Source: Sphagnum compactum
Lineage: Eukaryota > Bryophyta > Sphagnopsida > Sphagnales
Direction of reading: 5' to 3'
DNA length: 64,000 bases
Assembly (NCBI GenBank): GCA_965153455.1
Contig: OZ234498.1
Coordinates: 5,890,001-5,954,000, forward strand
A model generated the notes under the pieces. That model was not told the origin of the DNA. It saw only the letters and a list, made by a program, of their open reading frames with translations, and did no database searches. Below, piece by piece: positions 49,473 through 61,231 of the stretch (positions are counted from its first letter, which is position 1; each line of letters opens with the position of its first letter). A program made the translations under genes and the position numbers.

Positions 49473-51512
49473 CTACAGCTTGACATCAATACCCTTTGTG
49501 GGCCCTTCTTTCCTTGTGGCTGATGGACGCTCCTTATCAACACTGCTGTTGCGGTCAATTGTCCTTGCCCCAGATGGCTTCTTAGTAACCAACTTTACAG
49601 AATCTGAAGCACCCAATTTAGATGTATCATTTGCTTCCACTGGTGGTACTGTCTCCAATATCTCTTCTCCATCTGTTGCAGACAGCATATGTTATACACA
49701 AAGAAGACTTGGAGCAACAAAAACTGTAAAACCCTGACTTGATCAAACTGCATGAAGCCAGACAGTCAAACAAACCTTGTTTGTCAGGTTCCTCCTCCTT
49801 CTTCTTCCAGTACTTGTCCAGGTCGGCATCCAGCGAGTCACCTCCAAACTTCTTGTCTTTCATGCGCCACTGTCAAACATCAACGGAGGATGTCACTAGG
49901 CATGCAATCCTAACAGGGGCCCTAAAACTATCAACCTTATGAAGGCCTTTAGTTCACACCTTCATCACATATGCAAACTCTTGCAGCACTATGTTGGATT
50001 AGTAGCCAACACATTCCAGAATCTAAAGGGGCAAAGAAGCACATGTGCCCTTAAGATCATAATAAGATCTGAAGTTGAGAACCCTGACACTCTATGATTC
50101 CTTTGCAAATTCTAGACAGATATTTCTCCTACCTGTCATGGAGTCCTCAGATTGTCACATTGTTCACTGATTGGATTGTGATGCATTGTAACAAGGAGAT
50201 TGGAACTTGCAGCAAAATCAAGCTATTTAATTATGGCAGGATGTTGTTGCCGCACTCTCTGACAATTATAGCAAGCTCCCAAAATCCAGTTGATGGTGAA
50301 GTGAGGGTAGAAGGCAACACTCCAAGAAGTGAAGAAAGAACTTACTGCATCCAGGTCAGCATCAAGTGCTTCCTTTGTCAGAGGCTTGCGATCCTTGTCA
50401 CGACCTCGCCCACCTACCATATTAGACCATGCAGCAGACAATCTCAACTTCAGGACAGGTTAAAGTGATGTCTTAATTAACCCCTCGTAGCCAAAGCAAA
50501 GACATGATCTGAGCAGCAGATAAAGCCTTACTGACCCAACTCTGGAGTACCCTGCATTTCTTTGAATTGACACCCACCAATCTTTACAAGTAGATGACGA
50601 ATCTTGTTTTGGTCAGTAGTAGTTGCCACTCAGCAGACATTCACGAATGCAAAATGCCTTTAGAGTTCATATATTGGAGGTAGAAATGACAGGAAAGAAA
50701 AATTTAGGTTTGTCTTCTGGGACCTGAATCTGAGACACCATTCTTACAGAGAACCAGAGTTTTGGTATCAACATTGAGAGGCATTTCTCAAATGTCCTGC
50801 AAAGACGTTCCTAAGACATTCAAGTGACATCCATTACTGCATGAAGACCATCTTCAGTCCTCTTATAAGACTTTTTTTCTTTTTTTTTTCTCTGGTTCCT
50901 GATCTAAGCCGCTTCAGAAACCCTTCAGCAGCTTGCTGTAACAAAAGATTTCTGTTCCCCTACGTCAGCATATGGTGGATGCCTTGACAAGGAAAAGAAA
51001 AACTCTGTACGTAGCATGACTCCTGACACCCTTGCCGAAGCCAAGGGACCAAAACGAAACGCTTGTTTTTAAGAACGGATTGCGCGAAGAACTACTCATC
51101 CTCTCTATAACAAAAACCCTAATCCAGAAAACAAACAGAGGCAAATGAACAAACCACCCCAACCTCGGCCCCTCTGCTGTCCACGAGCATGCCCTCGGCC
51201 ATACAAGAGAGGCCCTTGCGGAAGACCTGCTGGCGGTTTCAAGATCCCCGCACCTTGAACTCCTAATGGCAAAAAACCTCGCTGCGACGGACCTGCTGCT
51301 GCTGCTCTTCCATACATAGGCTGCACCAACGCTTGCACATGCTGCTGCGCTTGTTGTGCGTACGCCAGGTGCTGGAATTCCCAGCCTAACGGATACATCA
51401 CCCCGGGTTGTTGTTGTTGCCGATGATACTGGTACCCTCCTCCTCCTCCTCCTCCTCCTACCACTCCTCCGCGTCCCCTCATCCCTGCTCTCGACCTCCC
51501 TTGTCCTTGCAT
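49473..51512 (-). CDS. FoP-duplication (Chtop/UIF-like) mRNA-export adaptor candidate
   Basis: Four minus-strand exons, 51164-51512, 50346-50413, 49776-49869 and 49473-49672, close in phase and give 236 residues. The ATG at 51512 is used; the frame extends upstream only to a GTG at 51530. The N-terminus is a Gly/Arg-rich stretch (RSRAGMRGRGG, poly-Gly), then a Gln/Pro/Tyr-rich middle, an RGRGGRGRDKDRK box, and two LDADLD motifs: LDADLDA at 133-139 and SLDADLDKYW at 151-160, the second followed by a Lys/Glu run. Such LDxxLD repeats mark the C-terminal FoP-duplication domain of Chtop and ALY/REF and serve as UAP56-binding sites. No RNA-recognition domain is present, so it is not an ALY protein. 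A nuclear RNA-binding role is inferred. The acidic-to-basic C-tail (D171 to L236) is not recognised. Confidence 0.72.
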
Positions 51513-52790
51513 CTTTTCTCCCGCTTCCACTTCGCAGAAGCGAGAGTTCCTTCTCTCTTTTTTCTTCCACCTTCGGAGCTTCCAAGCCTTGGCGTCTCGT
51601 TATGGTCCTTCCCCCTCGCGCGCCGCTCCTTATTCCGCCATTTCTTCCCCGCAACAGCAGCGGCAGCCAGCCAGCGAGCGAGCGACTCCTGCACCTCCTC
51701 TCCGACACAACACAGGCACACCGAGAATGGTAGGTCGTGTTTGGCGACGGTCAGATGGAAATGTTTTCTTTCGGTTTGCCCGAAAACGATTTTGCACACA
51801 AATGTTGAAATTTTTGAAAGCAAATTTCAAAGAGCAACATTTTTGTGGAGGAATAATATTAGATAATCTTTTCGAATATTTATGAGTATTTTATTTTTGA
51901 CATGGAATTCTTTCTAAATTAATTAATTTATTAATTCTAATTACAATATTAAATCAAAACTAGTTATAAAGTCTTATAGCATTTTGTCTTATCAAAATAA
52001 AATTTTGGTTTGGAATAATACTCTTTCAATGGAATGGAAAGGTGTCTATTCATAGCTATTTTTCTTAATCACAAATGATGAAAATGATGCGCATATTTTT
52101 AATATTTCATGCATCTATTTGCATCTATTATTTTTTCACAATTGAATTTGAAATCCAATTCCAATATATATATAATTGGATTTTATTCAAATGTATTTGA
52201 ATTTTTTTATTTAAAACTTTCAATTCAATTGAATCTAAATTCATTTCAAGGTGCGCATAATGTTATTCAATAATTTTTCATCCAAATGAAAATTAATTCC
52301 TCATCTTACTAACTACCCATAGTATCTTACTAGCTTCTACATTGATTATATTATTTGTAGATTTTTCTTTTGAAAAAAATTTCAAAAGAGCAACATTTTT
52401 GTATATAAATATATATAAATATTGAAATATTTTGGTTTATTCCATTTTCAACATGAAAATTTCAAAATTAATTAATTATTAGACAAACATGTGTTGAACT
52501 TGTCCTTCATATTTCAATATTAACGGAGGTAGTTTGTTTGTTAATATGGTCTATATAATGACAAGGGTTATAATATATGTGCCATCAAATTTTTGTAGGG
52601 GAATAATTTATGGTTTTTTTAGCACATTGTGTTTGTGTCATTACAAATAATTAAACCCCAATGTTGGTGAGATTTGATTATTTTATAAATATTGATGAAT
52701 TTATAAAAAAAACAAGTTTTCTTTTCAAATGTATTATTTAAAAGCAACAATGATTTTTTTCATGAACGTAATCATTTTATCCCTTGATAT
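51513..52790. other. Upstream region of the FoP-type gene, then AT-rich spacer
   Basis: From 51513 to about 51740 the sequence is GC-richer and purine/pyrimidine biased on the minus strand, consistent with a leader and promoter of the FoP-type gene. From 51760 to 52790 it is very AT-rich. No other gene is seen. Confidence 0.4.
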
Positions 52791-54847
52791 CAATAGTAAA
52801 AGTGAGGTGCAAATTTAAAGCCTAAATCAATATGGATTTTAATAATGAAATAAGTACATCCCAATTTAATCATTTCACCTTGATTAAAAAAATTCTCTTA
52901 TCATAAGGTCATTATGTAATTATCATGTTTCACTATTAGTTGACATAATTTATTACTAATTGAAATAAATCATTATCATAAATAATTTTAATATTGTTTT
53001 AAATATGCAAAAATATACCTTAGGTTATTATAGGTTATATTTTATGATGTTTTAGGTTATTCCACCTTAGATTATTCTTGGTTATTTTAAACAGTTTTAT
53101 TTTAAACTTATTATAAGTAATTCCACACTAAGTTATTTTTGAATATTTTTAATTTAGACTATTATTGATTATTTCACCCTAAGTTATTTTGGTAATTTTT
53201 TACAATTCTATTTTAAGATATTCTTGGTAATTTTTGGTGATTCCCATCATAGGTTATTTTATAGTAGGTTAGAAAGACTTTGAATAGTTTTAAAAAATAA
53301 CCTAGGATATTATAAATTTTATTAACTTAAAAAACCTTAAAGTATAATAACTTAGGATGGAATAGCCTACGATAAAATAATCAAAAATATTATATGGTAA
53401 AATACCCTAAAATAATATAGGTAAAATAATAAAAAATAAACTAAGTTCAATAGCTTAAAATAACCAAAAATAACTTAGGGTGAATAAGCTTTCAATAACA
53501 TATGTATTGTAATCTAAGAATAGTTTATTGTATCATAAATAGAACATATAGTAGCCTACGTTAACTTAAGACTAGCCTACAAACTTAACCTAAGGTAACC
53601 TACTATAGCTTAAGTATAGTTTAAAATGGTGTACATTATCTTAATAATAATCTTTAAAAAAATACCCAGGTAAAATTTGGAAAAAAATGTGCATAATAAT
53701 ATGTGGTGACAAAATATATCACTTATTTAAACAATGATCCAATTGTTAAGAACTTGTGCTTTAAACAAGGATTGGAAGGGAGGTGAAGGGTTCAAATTTT
53801 CACATTTGCATCTTAAGTTGATGGGTTTGGTGAGTGCTGGTTATTTCAAGTGACCTAGAAATATTGTTGTAAACAACATTTTACAATTTTTTGGATGAAA
53901 AATATCATAAATAGAAATTTCAAAATGATTATAACATTGTTTTAAATGGAAAATGTTTTTAAGCACTATAAGAAAATCATGATTTCAAAAGGTGGATTAA
54001 ATGCCATTGGTTTTGCATGGTATTTTATGTTTGTCCAAAACAACACACCTTCATTGCATCATATGAAAATACTATGTTACATAAATCACTTTGTGCAATA
54101 GATTAAGCCATGAATAGGTAACATATATGTGCATCTTTTGATATGTGCATTAGCCCCAATAAGATCAACAACAACCCATTAGGATGTTTGCAACTTGATT
54201 GAATTTTTTAAATGTCCACCTTTCAACATACCATTTTTTGTAATCTATGACATTGTGTCACCTTTCAATTTATTCAAAATGGTTTGTATTAGTGCCCTAT
54301 AAAAATTTTAAATAATTTTTTTAATGATCAAATGGCATAGTGACCAATTTGTTGACATTTGTGTGTTATTTTCATTAATCCTCATTGAATACTATGAAAT
54401 ACTTGTTGGAGACAATAAGAAGCACCATGCATCTAAAGTTTTGAATTGTGGTCCCTAATTGATAATTATATAAAATATAAAATTATGTGGATTCATTAAG
54501 GTTATTTATTTCCCAATTATGGCCTTCATTTTGCAACTAACCCATGGGTATTTTAGAATACAAAAATCATTGAATATTTGATCATTTTTGTGCCACCTTA
54601 AAAAACTAGTACCCAAGTTGGCTACGTTTTTACTTTTAAGTTCAGTGGCCTTGGTTAGCTTGAATAGCCTAGCCTAGGTTCTTAATTAACTATTAATGAA
54701 TTTGATTAACTAGTAATCAATTCATTTGTTTGTATCAATTGGTCTAAGCTCACTAAGGGTTGGCCATTTTTGCCATAATAAATTTGTTCAAGTTCATTAA
54801 AAATTTTATAAAACATAAAGTGAACTTGGATACATATTGGTGTAGTG
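52791..54847. mobile_element. Non-autonomous CACTA-ended foldback-like element, copy B
   Basis: Same family as 35062-37174. The left end CAATAGTAAAAGTGAGGTGC and the following CCTAAATCAATATGG, GAAATAAGT and TTTCACCTTGATTAAAA blocks match copy A in order. The right end, read backwards, starts CACTACACCAATATGTATCC and matches the CACTA-N4-AAAA pattern loosely. The interior again has GGTTATT words on the left (about 53020-53280) and AATAACC/AATAGCC words on the right (about 53300-53640). Length is 2057 against 2113 bases. No transposase frame. Copies are old and clearly diverged. Confidence 0.65.
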
Positions 54848-57800
54848 CATAGACATTATTTTAAAATAATAATTTTGTATGAAAAAATAATGCAAAGTTT
54901 GATCAAATTGTCACAAATAAAAAACCTATCGCAACAAAAGGACTACTTATGTGCAAGAGTGTTATGAAAAAAAATTATATAATAGGTTTTAACATAATCG
55001 CAACCATACACAAAAGATGAACATGAACAATGACATGATGATTTGCAAAAATGTGGTCAAATGGGATTTAATTTGTAATATTTAAAAACTAAACAGATGA
55101 AATGAATGATTTAAAAAAGGAAAATGTACTTTGAACTAATATTGATCTAACTAAAGATAATCAATTTCCCGACTTCTATTGATAATTGTTTGGAAATTTA
55201 GATCATGCAATTTTTTCTAAAAACTTTTGTCGAAAACCATTGTCCAAATAACATTCTTCAAAAGGTGAATATTCATGGATGATGGAGTGAACAAAATTGA
55301 ATAAATTTCATTTGCTTGGCTAAAAGGGCATAAATATCTTTGAGTAGATGAGCTAAAAATCACTTCAAGGTAAGAACATGGTTAGGTGACTCATTTTTGA
55401 CATTTTGAAAACTTCACATCATACATGAAATAAAATTGTTGCACTCACAATAATGATCAAACTATAAATTCTATACTTATCCCCTATATTTTTTCATTAC
55501 AAATATTAGTATGTTACCTTGTAGATATCCCTAAACATGTGATTGGTCAAAAAAATCCATTCGAAGATTGAAATTTTCAATTTGAAATGGAGATAAATAA
55601 ATAAAATATGATGAAATAAATGTCATTTAATTTTTTTTAAAATGAGAATTTCTTGTAATGAGAAAGTTTGAATGCATTTTAATCTTAAAATTTTCATTTA
55701 ATGGTGGTCTATTTTTTATTTTATTTTTTTGACATTACTATGACATTTTTTTTTAACCCACTTCTTTTATTTTCTTTACATGACAAACACAATGTCATCA
55801 TTTCAAGAATCCATTATGAGTTCATTCTTTTTTAATAACTCATTATTGATTTTTAATATGATTCCAACTAAAATCTTTTGCAACATGGATAATTAAAATA
55901 ACAATAATGTTAATGTTAAATATAATTTTACATTTTAAATTCATTTATAATTTAAAAGTAAAATTTGTGACAATCCAAACAATCCATTTGATTTTGCTTT
56001 TACGTAATCAAGGAATGATAAAACTAATAAAATTGGTTAAACAACATTCGTTTAAATTTTTTATAATAATAATAATAATAATATTCTCATATCTATCCAT
56101 TGCCCACAATAATATATGACCTTAAATGGTCATCGAAACAAAAGATGTTGGAATGACCAAAATCCTGTAGAAAAAAAAATCTTAGAAAAGTAAAATAGCA
56201 GCTTGAAGACCAAATAAATTGATTGAAAAAATATTTTAAAAAAAATTTATTCGTTTTATTAACTTCATAAATGCAGGTTTTGAGCGTTATAGAACGAATA
56301 AAAATATATATATATATGTTTTTTTTTCACCTAAGGCCTCGTAATGATGGGTAAATCCTGCCCATGTAGATTGCACCGATCACAAAAACACAAAGTTTCC
56401 ATGATCTGCAAAGAAAAGAAAGCACAAAACATTCGTATGGTGAGACGATTATTGATTCTTAAACAACCCATATTTTCTACACTTAACAATCATTTGATAG
56501 ATTATCCAACATTTTAGAATTTCGCTCTTAAACTTTGAAAATTTATAACCATCAAACTTTACAAATGCTCAAGAATCCATTAATTATTTTTGGTTTGTTT
56601 CTATCATGTTTACATTACATAGAGATGTTTCATTATAACTTGTGCAAAATCTATACATTGGGTCATGGTTAATGTGTTAATTGGATGTGACATCCTTACA
56701 CACAATTTTCCAAATGGTATTAATGGTAATTTCCCAATGACATTAATTAATTAATTAATTAATTTGACAAACTTTGAATCATGGTTTTAATCTTTTTTCA
56801 ACCACAACAAAGTAATGAAAGATTTGAACCATTTTAGTGGCATACTACTTTTTTTAGGAGACTCCTTTAGCTCTATGTTAGCATAATGCAAATGAACAAG
56901 GATTTAGTGGAATCAGAACATAATTTATAGTAATACTCCTTGTGGATTCATCATGAACCAAACCTTTTTAGGAACCTTTTTTTTCCTTTAATAACTCTTC
57001 GAAAAACCCATTAGCATAAGAAATGGATTCCACTTTGGGACCATTGTGTGGTGAATTTCATTATAAATTGTAACACTTTGTGGCCCAACTTCACAAGTTT
57101 ATTTGGAATTACTTGTATTGAACATGCTTTGCCTTTCCAAATCATACTTAAACATCCAACTTTTTTTAAATGGTTTATGTGAAACATGATTTCCTTGTGA
57201 TGTCATATATAAAAAATTGTTGCAATGATTCCCATTGTTGTGCATTTGTCTTGAATGCCAACTTTTTTTCAACTCATTTTTCATCAAGCCTAAATCATCT
57301 CTATGTCAAACTTGCATTCAACCCAAATCTTATGCTGATCCATGCCTTGGTCTCAAGTCCAAAATCAAACCACACATTTCGAAGATTCATCAAGGGGCAT
57401 GAAGCTCCTCGTGATTCATTATAGGGTCCCTTTTTAAAGGGTTTCCGACATTAGTCATGTGCCCACAATTCCAACCATGACAATATTAAATCAATATGTG
57501 TACATATTGTCTTCACATCTATGCAACAAAAAAAACAATGTCTTTTGTTTGTGTGAGGATTTCATACTTACCTTTTAACCTATTGTATCCATGTATCAAA
57601 TATTAACATATTTGTTTTTTTTTTTCTTTGGAATTAGTGAACAATTTGGTTATTTTTATTACAATTTTTTTTCCTTTCAGAAAAGGATGAACAATTTTCT
57701 TTTATTTCCTTCGAACCTCATTCTCTTTTGGAATAAATGAATACGTAACTTCAATATACAATAGAGGAAATAGCTTAGGTTGAAAATGGTGATAAACACT

Positions 57801-58730
57801 TTTGGAATTTTCCCTCATATAGTCAATGAGAAGCCTCAACATACATGAAGGGGCCTTAGATTTTTTCTTTTGAGTTTTGGGTGGGAGGGGGGCAAAATTG
57901 GGGCCTTTTTTTTCCCTTGTTCCCAATGTGTTCTCTCCATGTTCCCATCAAGTTCCCAAATGATTCTTCAAGTTTTTCAAGCAAAATATCCCAATGGGGA
58001 GGGTGGGCAAGAACCACATCACAAAATCATCTAAGAAATACAAGGATAGGAAACAACAACTAACTAATCAAATCTTTAAAATTCTTATGCTTGCTTATGG
58101 CATGTCCATGAGGAGACTATGAAAAATGTCCAACGACCGTCTAATGAAAAAAAATCATTAATATGCAAACTATGGGTGAGAGGGTCATTATCATCCCTAA
58201 TAAAAAAAATATCACCAAGGAAAATAAAGTTCCAAGATAGATTAGTGTCTTGAGGAGCCTCCCATTTTGTTTTGGACTCTTAAAGAAAGCAATCCACTTA
58301 GTGGTAAACTTTACACAAGTAAGAAAACAATGCTAATGAGTTTCAATGATTGAAATCATAACAAGGGGTGTGTCACATAGTGGCCTTGCCATTTACATTA
58401 AAAAGTATCTTAAGGCAAAAGACCGAATTATGAAAACTCAAATATTTCACCATAGCAAAAATATACCTAATCATCTTTCAAAAATTCTCTAAAAGAAACC
58501 ACAATCCTTCAAGATATTATAACTCTATAACTAATCTCAAGTTTCAACACAAGCCAAAAATATCATCTTTTAAAAATCCTCACATTAAAATAGACCTATT
58601 ATTATTACCTAGTAGGGGCCAAAATCCCTTAAGCTGCTATACTCTATAAAGAATCCAAAACACAATATCCTTGCCTTTGTAGGCAAGGCCAACAAACTTC
58701 AAATTCAAAACAATTAAACAAAATGTTTAA
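54848..58730. other. Very AT-rich spacer
   Basis: No gene is supported over nearly 4 kb. Simple features only: ATA/AAT repeats at 56062-56082, a TA run at 56302-56316, an ATTA run at about 56740-56762. Short open stretches at 55907-56119 and 57170-57424 lack motifs. Confidence 0.4.
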
Positions 58731-58897
58731 TTTACCATTTTGGCATAAATTACATTATTTTTTGTCAGGTTTGTCATTCAAAACCTGACAAAATTAACTT
58801 TTTGATTTTATTAAAATTTCAACACAATTAATAAAATACTTTTTCAAAAATTCGATGAAACAAAAAATAATTTAATTTATGCCCAAAAAATGGTAAA
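58731..58897. mobile_element. MITE with 35-bp terminal inverted repeats
   Basis: TTTACCATTTTGGCATAAAT and on to about 58765 is mirrored by a right arm at about 58860-58897 (ends TTTATGCCCAAAAAATGGTAAA), with only two or three small gaps. Inside, TTTTGTCAGGTTT (58760-58772) and AAACCTGACAAAA (58781-58793) form a perfect 13-base stem. No coding capacity. A target duplication was not clear, so the superfamily is not assigned. Confidence 0.65.
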
Positions 58898-61231
58898 AGT
58901 ACTAATGCCAATTTGATCCTACATTGTTTGGACACAATTCAACTTTCATGTATATAACCGATATAAGTTATTGAAAGGCAAAAATATTAATGAATCAATC
59001 ACCAAAGTCAGACAAATCCTTCATAATCAATGCATTATAAAGTGTCTTCCATTAGGAATGCATAACCTACATGGCAACATTTTTTGTGTGTAGGGTAACA
59101 CCGAAAGCTGGGGTGTTGTGAGGCATCAAAATGGACAAATTTTCATTGATTTTTAAATTTTTAAGACTTTTTTTTTCCATGATACATGGTGGGTACTTGC
59201 TAGATACCCATTGGGTATCACAAGAAAAAAAGACACATAGGTTTATTTGCTTTTAAAGTGTGCATCTAGATACTCTATGATATTTTATGAAAATTTTTCA
59301 CCAGAATGTGGAATTACAAATTCAAAAATGAAGTGATTTTGGAGGCTTTCACTATAAGCCCGGGCTTCTCCGACCCTTGTAAGAATATTTCCATAACCAA
59401 GGGTGTCAATTTTGAGAATACAAGAAGCTACTGCTTCACAAGAGAAAGATTTGGAGTTTGTTACTGCATCCTCAAGAGCATTTTCCTAGCAGGGATGGCC
59501 ATTCCTGATTTATTTCCTTCCCATTCTTGGTGGGCAGAAAGCTGCAGTGTCAGACTCAGTAGAGGGATGGTGTGCGGCCGGTAACCTTGGAGCTTCCAAG
59601 GCGTCGATTCGCATGGACGACCGGACGGATGGACAGAGGGACGGATTCAGGGGAAGCTTCATTTCTCATCCCGACGTCCTTTAATATATGTAATTTTCCA
59701 TACCGCATGCTATGGTGAATGGAAGTAGCATTTTTGCTACTACCTTGCTGCTAAGGCATTATTACCCGACTAGACTAACATAGAGATGACCATATTGATC
59801 CATGAAAGTTTACACCTATGTGTACACGAAGGCCCCAAGCTGAGAGCATTCCCAAAATAAGGGGCCTAAGATGAGGCAATAGGAGAGGATCGCACCTTCC
59901 ACCTACAAAGAGGTAGATAGGTGTAAGATAGGTAGGTGTAAGAGGCCATTTCTGAGGAGGCATTATTCACAAATATGGTGCTCTCCAAATGCACCGTAAA
60001 TTTGTAGAGTGCTTTGCAATTTCTAGACTTTACTTCTACAAACATTGTCTTCAGCAATTCAGGTACAATCACAATAACCAATCTTGTCAGCGTTTTCATT
60101 TACGGCTGCTCAACCCTACCATCCAAGTGATCAGAACATCTGAAGCCACTGGTGATTCTCCCCTTCATTTTAGGGGGACTTCCTGAGCAAGAGTCCTGCA
60201 AAACACAAGGCCCTCACTATTGATTATATAACATGTTCATCATGCATGCTAAAACAAGCCATTTGCCATCATGTTTCAAGCAATCTAAGCCAAATCTTGG
60301 AACTGTAGAGTGGTCAAAACAAATGAGCAAAACAACAGATAACACTAACAATGGACAAGTTATGCATAAACTTCTTGACGACTTACCTTGAGAAGTCAAA
60401 TTTGAACCATGAATTTGAGAACTGCAAAAGAACATGCAGTAAAGAAAGACAACATCCAGTAAAACTGATTCCCTTGACCCCCGGAATCCACAACAACTGA
60501 GCACCTTCTTAAAATTCCAGAGTCAGAAAGCATAAATATATAAGTTTTGATGGACAGAGGGAAGACCCATAACTTCTTTTTCCCAAAGCTGAAGTCCTAC
60601 CACTCACTGAACTCTAAAGTTGGTGGTTACTACTAGACCAACCAGTCTAGATACGCAGGAAGAAAGTAAGTACTATCAATGGCAGTGAGAGAACACAAGA
60701 AGACAGATCTCAAATTGCTGACATTGCAACGCTAGGATGAGTATTCTCAAACATCCTTCAGTGATTCTTGCAAAAGGAAACCCCTCCTTAGCCCAAGAAG
60801 CAGTGGGGCAAATGGTCTAGCCTTCCCTGTTTCTAAGGACAACAGTAAATGCTGGAGGATAGAATTAAATTGTGTTCTAGACAACTACAGAATCTAGGAC
60901 CATGGCGTTCAAAGAGTTATGGGGCTTACTAAAAGTCCTATCTGAAAGGTATCAGAGCTTCCAGGAGAGCACAAGTCTGTGTATTCCTCTTCATCATATA
61001 CCTGGGGGGGAAGAGGAATAAAATACAACTACAATGCTTTTTTTCTGGAGGGTTCCAAGTAAATGTGATGAGGCATGAGGGGTGAGGGGACTTCACCAAA
61101 ACACCTGTTATTCAACAAGATGCTGCAATATACAGTTGGAACACCCCACCACTCCTGCATCATTCACACCCTCATTAACCCTTCAATGCATTGTCAAAGA
61201 AGTGAATCAGAATTTCCAAGACCGTGTGTCC
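58898..61231. other. Spacer and 3' flank of the kinase gene
   Basis: No gene is supported. A short GC-richer patch at about 59560-59660 has GGACGGATGGACAGAGGGAC followed by TTTAATATATG, recalling the tail near 8124-8166 and possibly a related retroelement end. The region next to 61231 should be the kinase 3' UTR. Confidence 0.35.

Noticed and set aside
51513-51530. Start of the FoP-type protein at 51530
   Set aside because: That codon is GTG; the first ATG in frame is at 51512.
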